Under the pieces are notes generated by a model. That model saw only the letters and a program-made list of their open reading frames with translations, made no database searches and was not told where the DNA came from. A stretch of 35,674 bases of DNA from Comamonadaceae bacterium (GTDB taxonomy: Bacteria > Pseudomonadota > Gammaproteobacteria > Burkholderiales > Burkholderiaceae_C): assembly GCA_947464995.1 (NCBI GenBank), contig CANHZG010000005.1, forward strand, positions 1 to 35,674, in the 5' to 3' direction. Numbering within the stretch: the first letter of the stretch is position 1; every line of letters starts with the position of its first letter. Both the position numbers and the translations under genes were made by a program. Shown in pieces: positions 17,440 through 25,012 of this stretch.

Positions 17440-19719
17440 CTAGAGCTCCTTGAGTGCGCCGCGTAGCTCGTTTACGCTGAGTATTTCCGAAAAGACGATA
17501 GGCGGTCTATTGGGCTGGTACAGCACGTAAACGGGAACGCCGCTGCGTTGGAGGTCTGTTAGAGCCTGGCTGATGGCGGGGTCACGCAGTGTCCAGTCAG
17601 CGCGCAATAAGCGGACATTCTTCGTCGCAAAGTCCTGTAAAACTGCGGTGTCCGCCAAAACCGTTTGCTTGTTGTATTGGCAGGTGATGCACCATGCGGC
17701 GGTAAAGTCTACAAACACTGGGTGGCCCTGTGCAAGTTCATCGTGCACCCGCTGCGTACTCCAAGCCTGCCAGACTGTGGACTTACTGGAATTTACAGTG
17801 GCGGCGCCAGCGGTGGGGTCTTGCGGTGGCGTGCTCAAGGCTGTTTCAAGAAACTGTGGACCTATCCAATGCAAAAGCAGAGCCAGAGTCAGCCCCGCCA
17901 AGCCACCGTAAACCCAGCGTGCGCGTCCGACCAGGCTCACGGACCACAACAGCAGTGCCAATACCAGCAGCAAAACCGCCAAACTGGCGGCTGCATCTAC
18001 ACCCAACATGTGGCCAAAAATCCACAGCAACCACAATACGGTGGCCGCTATCGGGAAGGCTAGGAACTGGCGCAGTTGTTCCATCCATGCCCCCGGCTTG
18101 GGTAGGTAATTGGCGACCGCCGGAAAGCCTGCGGCCAGCGCAAAGGGGAGGGCCAGACCAAGTCCTAGCGCGATAAAAACCCCCATGGCCTGCCCGTGCT
18201 CCAGCGTGAGCGCGAGCCCGAGCGAGGCGCCCATGAACGGGGCGGTACAGGGCGAGGCAATGGCAACGGCCAGTACACCAGACAGCGCAGCGTCAGCCAC
18301 GGGATGGCGCAGCTGAAGACCGGCCAGCCGACCTGGTAGCACCACGGCAAGATCGAGAAAGCCCATCAAATTGAGCCCGATCAGCGTAAACAGCAGCGCC
18401 AAGCCAGCCACTACGGGCGGGGACTGCAGTTGAAAGCCCCAGCCCAACTGTTCACCGGCTGCGCGAAAAGCCAGCAATGTAGCGCCCAAGGCCGCCATGG
18501 ACACCACTACGCCAGCCGTGTAGGCCAGGCCCAGCACGCGAGGGGAGACACCGCCTCGAGCCGATTGGCTTGCAAAGCCCAAAATTTTGATGGCTAGCAC
18601 CGGAAACACGCAGGGCATCAGGTTGAGAATCAGGCCGCCGACAAAAGCGCTTGCCAGCGCCCATAACCAGGTTTGGTCATCGCGAGAATCGTTACGGGCA
18701 GCCGACGGCACCTGCTCGCCGGCCCCACGCGCAGCCGCCGCAGCGGGCCAATTGCCCGAAACGACCACCCTGGCACGAACGCTGCTGTCGCCCATGGCCA
18801 GCACCACCGAAAACTCACCAGGGTTGGAACTGCGCTGGGGCGACAGGGGTAAACGCACAGACCATTCGCCGCCAGACCAATTCTGGGTTCCTGCGCCGGG
18901 TGCACCAGGCCGGTTGGCCACCGGGTCGTTCTGCGACGCGATGGCAGAAGTGGTAAACACATCGCGTACTTCGGGGAAAACACTGATAGCCCGCCCAGTC
19001 CAGGCGCCCGGTAATTCTTTGCCTGACAGGACCAGGCTATGGCCATCCAGGCGTGCTTGCATAGGTGTTGGCAGGTCTTGTGGTCTTTTGTGGCGGGCAG
19101 CGTCAAACAGACCCGCATGCTCGGCGATCGAACCTTGCACCGGAAGGTTCAGTGCAAATGAACCCTCCTGTGGAATGCACTCTTGCCGACACACCAGCCA
19201 GGTGGCGTTCAACACGATTGGTACATTGCCTTGCGGGTTGGTGGGGCGAAAGGCGTTCGCAACTTCCACCGTGACGGGTAGCAAGATGGTGTTCTCAAAC
19301 CCGAAGTTGGCCAATTGCCCGATTTTGATCTTGACCGGTGTGGGCCAGTTCACGTCGCCAACGCTCAGCCCAGGGGCGGCGGACCAGTGCAATTCGGTGG
19401 GCAGACCGGAGTCGCCGGGGTTTTTCCAGTAGGTGTGCCAGCCAGGTTGGTGCTGCAAGAGCAGACCTAGCTCAAAGCGGGCACCTGCAACAATGCCTTG
19501 CGGCGCATGGACCACCAGTTCGGCCCGGACTTCGGGGGTCTGCACGACGGACGTAGCCGCTGGGGGACTTCCCAAATCCAACCGGCTCTGTGCGGCAGGG
19601 GCGGACTGGGCGCCCAGCAAGGCCAGGACCAGCATTGCGATCCACCGTGTTGCGGCACCCCGCAGGCGCGGCGTATCAATGGCATCTACCGGGGGTTTCG
19701 AGAACATGGGTGCTTGCAT
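17440..19719 (-). CDS. Thiol:disulfide interchange protein, DsbD/ScsB-like
   Basis: Membrane reductase of 759 residues that moves electrons from cytoplasmic thioredoxin to periplasmic thiol proteins. Hydrophobic signal segment at about residues 26-43. The N-terminal periplasmic domain has WHTYWKNPGDSGLP and a Cys pair in LVCRQECIPQEG near residue 178, typical of the ScsB-like branch rather than E. coli DsbD (565 aa). The central membrane domain (about 355-630) has Cys in LMPCVFPVLAIK and IASPCTAPFMG. The C-terminal thioredoxin domain has WCITC near residue 675. All three redox Cys pairs needed for relay are present. Start uncertain (ATG 19719 or 19707); no strong ribosome binding site. Lies 60 bp downstream of the DUF167 gene on the same strand. 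Confidence 0.9.
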   Translation of the reverse strand: MQAPMFSKPPVDAIDTPRLRGAATRWIAMLVLALLGAQSAPAAQSRLDLGSPPAATSVVQTPEVRAELVVHAPQGIVAGARFELGLLLQHQPGWHTYWKNPGDSGLPTELHWSAAPGLSVGDVNWPTPVKIKIGQLANFGFENTILLPVTVEVANAFRPTNPQGNVPIVLNATWLVCRQECIPQEGSFALNLPVQGSIAEHAGLFDAARHKRPQDLPTPMQARLDGHSLVLSGKELPGAWTGRAISVFPEVRDVFTTSAIASQNDPVANRPGAPGAGTQNWSGGEWSVRLPLSPQRSSNPGEFSVVLAMGDSSVRARVVVSGNWPAAAAARGAGEQVPSAARNDSRDDQTWLWALASAFVGGLILNLMPCVFPVLAIKILGFASQSARGGVSPRVLGLAYTAGVVVSMAALGATLLAFRAAGEQLGWGFQLQSPPVVAGLALLFTLIGLNLMGFLDLAVVLPGRLAGLQLRHPVADAALSGVLAVAIASPCTAPFMGASLGLALTLEHGQAMGVFIALGLGLALPFALAAGFPAVANYLPKPGAWMEQLRQFLAFPIAATVLWLLWIFGHMLGVDAAASLAVLLLVLALLLWSVSLVGRARWVYGGLAGLTLALLLHWIGPQFLETALSTPPQDPTAGAATVNSSKSTVWQAWSTQRVHDELAQGHPVFVDFTAAWCITCQYNKQTVLADTAVLQDFATKNVRLLRADWTLRDPAISQALTDLQRSGVPVYVLYQPNRPPIVFSEILSVNELRGALKEL

Positions 19720-19779
19720 GATGGGTGAAATGTCAGGCGCTTGGCTGCGGCGTCGCTCAATTGTCGCAGGGCCAGCAAA

Positions 19780-20091
19780 TCACGCAGAAGGCGTCGTAAA
19801 TACAGCGGGCAATTTCTTCGGTGCCTTGATGCGCAATTGCTTATTGACGTTTTCCTGGCCAAACACCACCTCAATGTCGCGCGTCGCTACGCCAAACAGG
19901 GGCGCCAGGAAACGCACCATGTGGTCCGTAGCCTTGCCGCCCTTGGGTGCCGCCGTAACGCTCACCTTGAGCTGCGCGCCCTTGGGCTTACCGATGGCGT
20001 CCTTGCCGGCAGCGGGTTTGCCCAATATATTGACCACGAGCACGTCGCCTTCCCAGCGGAAAAATGTGTCTGCGGTGTTAATGCGTTCCAT
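19780..20091 (-). CDS. DUF167 family protein (YggU-like)
   Basis: Small protein of 103 residues matching the DUF167/UPF0235 fold: LKVSVTAAPKGGKATDHMVRFLAPLFGV contains the conserved AxPxxGKAN-like core (here GGKATD), and the family's DIEVVFGQENVNKQLRI strand follows. Cytoplasmic; function unknown across the family. It is divergent from the radical SAM gene with only 17 bp between start codons, and upstream of the dsbD-like gene on the same strand. Confidence 0.88.
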   Translation of the reverse strand: MERINTADTFFRWEGDVLVVNILGKPAAGKDAIGKPKGAQLKVSVTAAPKGGKATDHMVRFLAPLFGVATRDIEVVFGQENVNKQLRIKAPKKLPAVFTTPSA

Positions 20092-20108
20092 GCTTTGATA
20101 ATACGGCC
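20092..20108. promoter_or_regulatory. 17-bp divergent start region between DUF167 and radical SAM genes
   Basis: The two ATGs are separated by only 17 bp. GATAAT at 20097-20102 resembles a plus-strand -10 element whose transcription start would fall at or next to the ATG at 20109. No Shine-Dalgarno sequence is possible in such a leader. Confidence 0.3.
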
Positions 20109-21719
20109 ATGCAGCACCGCATCGTCCTGGCCACCCTCAATGCCAAATACATCCACGCCTCCCTAGGGCTACGCTATTTGTACGCCAATATGGCGCGCCA
20201 TGGCGACGCTGATCTGCAAGCCTGTACGCTGTTGCGGGAGTTCACCATCCACCGCGCACCGCAAGACATCGTCGACGAGCTGATCGCATCGCTTGGACCA
20301 GCCCACAGCGGCGCAGTAAACGTCGTGGGTTTTGGCATTTATATCTGGAACGTCACCCCCAGCACTGCCGTCATCGCTCTGCTTAAAGCCCAGCGGCCTG
20401 ACGTCAAGATCGTGCTCGGTGGTCCCGAGGTCAGCCACGAGCTCTCGGGGCAGGCCATTGCCGCCTTGGCCCACTATGTCATTACCGGTTGGGGTGACGT
20501 GAGTTTCCCCAAACTTTGCTGGGTGCTGGTGCATGGTCCCCAACCGCTCATGAAGGTGATCGTGGGCGAGCAGCCACCCATGGGTGACATTGCCTTGCCC
20601 TACGCCCAGTACAGTGACGCCGACCTGGCGCACCGGGTTTTGTATGTCGAGGCCTCGCGCGGGTGCCCATTCAAGTGTGGGTTTTGCCTCAGCGCGCTGG
20701 ACAAAACAGCCTGGTCCTTTGATGTAGATGATTTTTTGACCGAAATGGACTCGCTCTACCAGCGCGGCGCCCGCACCTTCAAGTTTGTAGACCGCACCTT
20801 CAACCTCAAAATTGACGACTCGGTGCGGATACTGGAGTTCTTTTTGGCGCGCCTGGTGGCCCATCCGCACCAGCCCTTGTTTGTTCACTTCGAGCTGGTG
20901 CCCGACCAGCTACCTGAGCGCTTAAAGGAATGCATCGCTCGCTTCCCGGCGGGGGTATTGCAGTTTGAAATCGGTATCCAAAGCCTCAACCCGGTCGTAC
21001 AAAAAACGATTTCTCGCCGCCAAGACGGGGCTAAAACCGAGGCCAACCTGCGCTGGCTGGCCGGCCACAGCCGGGCCCACCTGCATACCGATTTGATTTT
21101 TGGTCTGCCGGGCGAGAGTTGGGAGAGTTTTGGACAAGGGTTTGATGCGCTGTGGTCCTGGGGGCCCGATGAAATTCAGCTGGGTCTGCTCAAACGCCTG
21201 CGCGGCACCCCGCTGGCAAACAAAACCCCTGCGGGTATGGTCTTTGATGCCGAGCCGCCGTACACCGTGTTGGCGACGGATGTGCTCGTTCCCGCGCAAG
21301 TGCAGGCGTTTACGCGGCTGGCGCGCTACTGGGACCTGGTCGCCAACTCTGGGCGGTTTTCCAACACCTTGTCTCTTTTGCTGCAGGCGCCATCGCCCTT
21401 CGAGGCCTTCGGCCGGTTCTCGCACTGGCTGTGGCACACAAGGGCCCGTACCAATGGCTTGAGCCCGGAGGACCTGGTTGACGCCTTGTTTGACTACCTC
21501 ACCGGCCCTGGCGGTGTGGCACAAACAACGGTGCGCGAAGCCTTGTTGGCCGACTATGTGGCCAGCGGGGCGCGTGCGAGCCCCCGCTCACTGTTTGGGT
21601 ATTTGCCCCGCTACAAGCAAGCCGCAGCCGTGGGCAAAGCGGGTGTGGCAAGCTTGGCCGCAGAATCGTCCACGCATACACGGCGCCAACACCGCCACGC
21701 CTCGCAAAACCAACACTGA
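20109..21719 (+). CDS. B12-binding domain radical SAM protein (DUF4080 type)
   Basis: Protein of 536 residues. The N-terminal ~140 residues form a B12-binding-like Rossmann domain (VLATLNAKYIHASLGLRYLY, VKIVLGGPEVSHE). The radical SAM core follows with the cluster motif CX3CX2C at C186, C190 and C193 (ASRGCPFKCGFCLSALD), then FELVPDQLPE and LIFGLPGESWESFGQGFD. The C-terminal part matches the DUF4080 extension. Reaction unknown; such proteins may be methyltransferases or tRNA/cofactor-modifying enzymes. It is followed 23 bp later by the creatininase-family gene, so the two may be co-transcribed. No ribosome binding site; may be leaderless. Confidence 0.9.
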   Translation: MQHRIVLATLNAKYIHASLGLRYLYANMARHGDADLQACTLLREFTIHRAPQDIVDELIASLGPAHSGAVNVVGFGIYIWNVTPSTAVIALLKAQRPDVKIVLGGPEVSHELSGQAIAALAHYVITGWGDVSFPKLCWVLVHGPQPLMKVIVGEQPPMGDIALPYAQYSDADLAHRVLYVEASRGCPFKCGFCLSALDKTAWSFDVDDFLTEMDSLYQRGARTFKFVDRTFNLKIDDSVRILEFFLARLVAHPHQPLFVHFELVPDQLPERLKECIARFPAGVLQFEIGIQSLNPVVQKTISRRQDGAKTEANLRWLAGHSRAHLHTDLIFGLPGESWESFGQGFDALWSWGPDEIQLGLLKRLRGTPLANKTPAGMVFDAEPPYTVLATDVLVPAQVQAFTRLARYWDLVANSGRFSNTLSLLLQAPSPFEAFGRFSHWLWHTRARTNGLSPEDLVDALFDYLTGPGGVAQTTVREALLADYVASGARASPRSLFGYLPRYKQAAAVGKAGVASLAAESSTHTRRQHRHASQNQH

Positions 21720-21742
21720 CCGATTCATCTCAAAAGTTCGCC

Positions 21743-22582
21743 ATGCAACCCACTTCCCCCCCATCCCGCTATTGGGCCGACCTGAGCACCGACCACTTCC
21801 ACGCTTTGCAAACTGGTGGCCGCATGAGTCAAACCATTGCGGTGTTGCCGGTTGCAGCAACGGAACAACACGGCCCCCACCTGCCGCTTAAAGTGGACAC
21901 TTGCATCGCCGACGGCATCGTTGCGGCATCGTTGGCACATCTGGCGCCTGATTCCAGCGCCTTATTTTTGCCCACCCAGGCGGTGGGATTTAGTCCCGAG
22001 CACGCGCGCTTTGCCGGCACACTCACCCTCAAAGCCGAAACCCTGATCCGCCTGTGGACCGATATTGGTGAGAGTGTGGCCGCTTGTGGCGTTCAGAAAA
22101 TGGTGTTTTTCAACGCCCATGGCGGCCAGGCCAACTTTATGGACATCGTTGCTCGCGACCTGCGTGCGCGCTTAGGGATGCTGGTCTTCAGCGTGAACTG
22201 GTACGGCCTGCCGCTGCGAGGACCGCAGGGAGATGACGCTCACACGCTGTTTAGCGCCGATGAGCACCGCTTTGGCATTCACGCCGGAGACATCGAAACC
22301 TCGCTGATGCTGGCCCTGGCCCCGCAGCACGTTGCCATGGAGAAGTCCCAAAACTTCACATCCAGTTCCCAGCAGCGCGCTGCGAATTTTGACATTCTGG
22401 GCGACGGGAAGTCGGCCAAATTGGCGTGGCAAATCCAAGACTACAACCCGGCAGGCGCAGTGGGCAATGCCGCGGCAGCAACCGCCGCCAAAGGCGAAAA
22501 GACCTTGCAGGCCGCTGGTTTTGCGCTAGCTAAGCTGCTTGGCGAAGTCCAGCGCCTACCCCTGAGCACGGTCGTCAGGTGA
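21743..22582 (+). CDS. Creatininase family protein
   Basis: Metal-dependent amidohydrolase family member of 279 residues (creatininase, MftE and related enzymes). Metal-binding features are visible: EQHGPHLPL (about residues 37-45), the Asp in KVDTCIAD, FFNAHGGQANF near residue 118, and HAGDIETSLMLAL near 180. Conserved GFSPEHARFAGTLTL is also present. The actual substrate is not known; family members hydrolyse creatinine or process peptides and pathway intermediates. Probably co-transcribed with the radical SAM gene (23-bp gap), which recalls the radical SAM plus creatininase pairing of mycofactocin-type pathways, though this radical SAM protein is of a different class. Confidence 0.88.
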   Translation: MQPTSPPSRYWADLSTDHFHALQTGGRMSQTIAVLPVAATEQHGPHLPLKVDTCIADGIVAASLAHLAPDSSALFLPTQAVGFSPEHARFAGTLTLKAETLIRLWTDIGESVAACGVQKMVFFNAHGGQANFMDIVARDLRARLGMLVFSVNWYGLPLRGPQGDDAHTLFSADEHRFGIHAGDIETSLMLALAPQHVAMEKSQNFTSSSQQRAANFDILGDGKSAKLAWQIQDYNPAGAVGNAAAATAAKGEKTLQAAGFALAKLLGEVQRLPLSTVVR

Positions 22583-22598
22583 TCCGCCTCCATCTTCC

Positions 22599-23267
22599 TT
22601 AGGCGTAGCTTACCCACGATGCGTAGGCCTCGTCGTCTAGGTGCGGTAGCGTATTGAAAGTCACCAAGGCGTGCCGTTTTGGGTTGAAGGTCAGTTCGGT
22701 TACCGAGCTGTTGCGGATGCGGAAATTGAGCTCCACCGTTGTCTCTGGCGTGGTACCCAGCAAGTGACCGATGACCGTCGCAATCGGACCACCACTACTG
22801 ACGATGAGCACGTTGCCCGTGCAGTGCGCGCGTACATGGTCCAGCGCACTGGTCACACCATGTACAAAGTCAGGATAACTTGGCATTCCCGCGGGACTCA
22901 CCACACCGTTCATCCACTGCGTCAAGCCGTCGCGCAGCAAACGAAAGTGAGCGCGGTACATCTCGGGCGAGTCGGGCTTCTCCAGCTTATGCGGGTGAAT
23001 CGCTCCAATGACGGCTGCGCTGTCGTACTCATCGAGCCCTGGCCAAACCAGCGCCTCGGTAGGGAGATTGGCACCCTGAGCAATGCCCGCCCAGGTTTGT
23101 GCATGGCGATTCAAGCTGCCGGTAAGCACGGAATCAAACCTGAGGCCCCGTTGTGAAAAGTACTTACCCAACCGCACGCTTTGGCGCACACCCAGATCGC
23201 TAAGTTGGTCGTAGTTCTCGGCACCAAACGAGGCCTGGCCGTGGCGCACAAGATAAAGAGTTCCCAT
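22599..23267 (-). CDS. Histidine phosphatase family protein
   Basis: Phosphoglycerate-mutase-like phosphatase of 222 residues. The N-terminal LYLVRHGQASFG holds the catalytic histidine (H9), with the second arginine in LTGSLNRHAQT and the C-terminal histidine-region equivalent at NVLIVSSGGPIATVIG; here the usual H of the last motif (SHGG) is replaced by SSGG, so activity may be altered. Start at ATG 23267 (MGTLYLVRHG) aligns with the family; the frame extends to 23345 without similarity. Substrate unknown. Convergent with the creatininase gene, 16 bp apart. Confidence 0.85.
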   Translation of the reverse strand: MGTLYLVRHGQASFGAENYDQLSDLGVRQSVRLGKYFSQRGLRFDSVLTGSLNRHAQTWAGIAQGANLPTEALVWPGLDEYDSAAVIGAIHPHKLEKPDSPEMYRAHFRLLRDGLTQWMNGVVSPAGMPSYPDFVHGVTSALDHVRAHCTGNVLIVSSGGPIATVIGHLLGTTPETTVELNFRIRNSSVTELTFNPKRHALVTFNTLPHLDDEAYASWVSYA

Positions 23268-23575
23268 GCCCGGATTTAAGCCGATTGCAGCCGAATTTTT
23301 TGTCTTTAGCGTGACAGGGTTGAAAGCCCAAGCCCCAACGCGCACGCCGGGACTTCTGGGCAGATGACCGACGTGCCCTTTTTAAGCGGCCGCCAGCCAA
23401 TAACCGGCGTTAAAAGGACTGCTCATGCGCAGTGCCAAAGGCGATACATCCAACAGGAAATCGCTGGGTAGCTTGACTCCGTTGGGATTTGCTTCAACAC
23501 CAAGAGGCGCGCTGGCTTCAGTGGTGGTGCTTGCCTGGTTCGCCCGTTCTGCTTGGCTGGTGTGTGCAGAACGGG
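23268..23575. other. Gene-free stretch between barstar and histidine phosphatase genes
   Basis: About 308 bp. A minus-strand open frame at 23382-23624 (80 residues) overlaps the barstar 3' end and contains the hairpin below; it resembles nothing known and is not called as a gene. The histidine phosphatase promoter presumably lies here. Nothing else recognised. Confidence 0.4.
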
Positions 23576-23576
23576 C
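23542..23576 (-). terminator. Perfect 11-bp hairpin at the barstar stop codon (terminator-like)
   Basis: GCCCGTTCTGC (23542-23552) and GCAGAACGGGC (23566-23576) form a perfect inverted repeat with a 13-nt loop, whose first base is part of the barstar stop codon. No T-run follows on the minus strand, so it may be a weak or Rho-assisted terminator or a 3' mRNA-protecting structure. Confidence 0.45.
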
Positions 23577-23977
23577 TACAGAAAAGAATAGAAGCATCGG
23601 AACGGAATCTTCCGGTCCCCCCAATAATCTGCCGTGTCCCGAAAAATGTCGAGCAACTGCTCGCGCGCCTCTTTGTCAAATTTGACATTGGCCGGTATGT
23701 GCTCCAGCACCGCGATAAAACCTGGCTGAGGCCCCGACTTGTGCACCGGGTCGGTCATGCTGTCATATAAAGAATCAAAATTCTTGCCCGATGTGGTGGG
23801 CAGCGTGAACTGCGCCCCAATCAGGTCGAGCACGTCTTGCTTTGTTTGGGCGCTGCCCAAATTAGCGTACAAAAAGTGGTGCCCCAAACCTTGGGCAGCT
23901 TCTTGCAAGTCTGACACGCGGAATGCGCGTATCGATTGAACGATATTCGTTCTTACGGTTCGAAGTGGCGTATCCAT
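23576..23977 (-). CDS. Barstar-like ribonuclease inhibitor
   Basis: Protein of 133 residues without signal peptide, hence cytoplasmic. The middle (FTLPTTSGKNFDSLYDSMTD, residues 57-76) aligns with the barnase-binding helix of Bacillus barstar (YYGxNxDALWDCLTG); D68 and D72 occupy the places of barstar D35 and D39, which contact the barnase active site. The C-terminus FRDTADYWGDRKIPFRCFYSF fits barstar-family proteins. It has about 40 extra N-terminal residues compared with the 90-residue Bacillus protein. It lies 32 bp downstream of the barnase-like gene on the same strand, so it is very likely the cognate protector. Ribosome binding site weak (GGGG next to the ATG). Confidence 0.88.
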   Translation of the reverse strand: MDTPLRTVRTNIVQSIRAFRVSDLQEAAQGLGHHFLYANLGSAQTKQDVLDLIGAQFTLPTTSGKNFDSLYDSMTDPVHKSGPQPGFIAVLEHIPANVKFDKEAREQLLDIFRDTADYWGDRKIPFRCFYSFL

Positions 23978-24009
23978 CCCCGATTCACTTTCAAAAATAA
24001 AAATTCAAT

Positions 24010-24429
24010 TCAAGGCACGATCATGCGAAAACTCGCATAGTGATTGGCCGTGTAGTAACAAGTCTCTGGCGCTGTGGCTGGGCCACCGCACACGATTCTT
24101 TGTGCTCCACGGTCCCGCGAGCCCGGCGTTTTGACGGTGTATTCCCGGTAATAACCCCGCTTTTGCAAAGGCAAAATACGTTCGCGGTTACCAAAAATAG
24201 TGCCGTCTTTCTCAAACGGAAAGGGGCCGCCCTGTTGAATGTTGCGGTAGGTCTCCATCCCATGTGCGGGCAAAGCTTGCTGCGAAATCGTCTGGAGCGG
24301 GGCTCCGAACGCTAATTTCGCCTCTGAGGCACACACCAGCGGTGCCATTGCCGCCCAAAAGAGCGCCACGCATGCTAGGGTGACCTTCCGCGCCGCCTTG
24401 GTGTGTTCGGTTGCCGCTAGGGCATCCAT
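24010..24429 (-). CDS. Secreted barnase-like (N1/T1 family) guanyl-specific ribonuclease
   Basis: Protein of 139 residues with an N-terminal export signal (positively charged KAARK, hydrophobic TLACVALFWAAMAPLV, likely cleavage after VCA). The mature part matches barnase: IFGNRERILPL against IFSNREGKLPG, E96 in GYYREYTV for general base E73, R105/R107 and R111 in SRDRGAQRI for R83/R87, and H130 in ANHYASF for general acid H102. Two mature cysteines, C114 and C124, could form a disulphide in the periplasm. Start ATG 24429; the only upstream in-frame start is a TTG at 24471. Substrate by family: single-stranded RNA, cutting after G. Next gene is its barstar-like inhibitor. Not shown to be a competition toxin. 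Confidence 0.88.
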   Translation of the reverse strand: MDALAATEHTKAARKVTLACVALFWAAMAPLVCASEAKLAFGAPLQTISQQALPAHGMETYRNIQQGGPFPFEKDGTIFGNRERILPLQKRGYYREYTVKTPGSRDRGAQRIVCGGPATAPETCYYTANHYASFRMIVP

Positions 24430-24621
24430 AAACACCGTTCTAGCCCTCGAAAACACATGAAAATCCGTCAACGAACAAAAAAACTGCCAAAAACCATAGT
24501 CGCGATTGTCGTTGACCTAGCACAAAAAAGCAATACCCCGGGACCGGTCAAGGCCTGTTTTTATCAGGGTTTGCCCGTATTTGGTCCGCGTGGCAGGGGC
24601 GTGCGCGTGACCGCCCGTGCT

Positions 24622-24969
24622 TCAGAGTTGCGAATGCAGGACCCGATTGGCCTGGGCGCTGCGGCTGTCGGCGCTTGCGTCCTGGGGTTTGGCCATACGC
24701 ACCCCCCGCGTACCCAGGATGCTGACAAAGAAGGCATCCGCCCCAGCCTTGCCGGCCTCGTCCATCAGGCCGATCAGGGTGGAGAAATGCACATCGGTCG
24801 CCTCGGTCTCGGTGGGGCCGAAGCGGCAGGCAAAGTCCCAGTAGTCCACGCCGTCGGGCAAGGCGGCACGGCGCTGGCGCGCCACGTACTTGCGCACTTC
24901 ATGCTTGCTGGCGTCTAAAAGGCGGTCGCGGTTGCGGCCTTCAACGTTGAGTTGGAATAGTTTTTTCAC
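24622..24969 (-). CDS. DUF6172 family protein
   Basis: Protein of 115 residues starting with GTG at 24969, preceded by AGGA at 5-nt spacing. FQLNVEGRNRDRLLDASKHEVRKYVARQRRAALP and VDYWDFACRFGPTE are features I associate with the DUF6172 family of small uncharacterised proteobacterial proteins. No signal peptide or membrane segment. It follows maeB by 43 bp on the same strand and may be in its transcript. Function unknown. The next 192 bp (24430-24621) before the RNase gene hold no gene and presumably its promoter. Confidence 0.75.
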   Translation of the reverse strand: MKKLFQLNVEGRNRDRLLDASKHEVRKYVARQRRAALPDGVDYWDFACRFGPTETEATDVHFSTLIGLMDEAGKAGADAFFVSILGTRGVRMAKPQDASADSRSAQANRVLHSQL

Positions 24970-25012
24970 GCAGTCCTAAAAGAAGTAGCCCGTTATTGAA
25001 ACATTTGCACGC

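Noticed and set aside
23382-23624. 80-residue minus-strand frame after barstar
   Set aside because: It overlaps the barstar 3' end, includes the hairpin, and resembles nothing known.
24457-24918. Plus-strand frame opposite DUF6172
   Set aside because: Shadow of the DUF6172 gene, which has a ribosome binding site and family resemblance.
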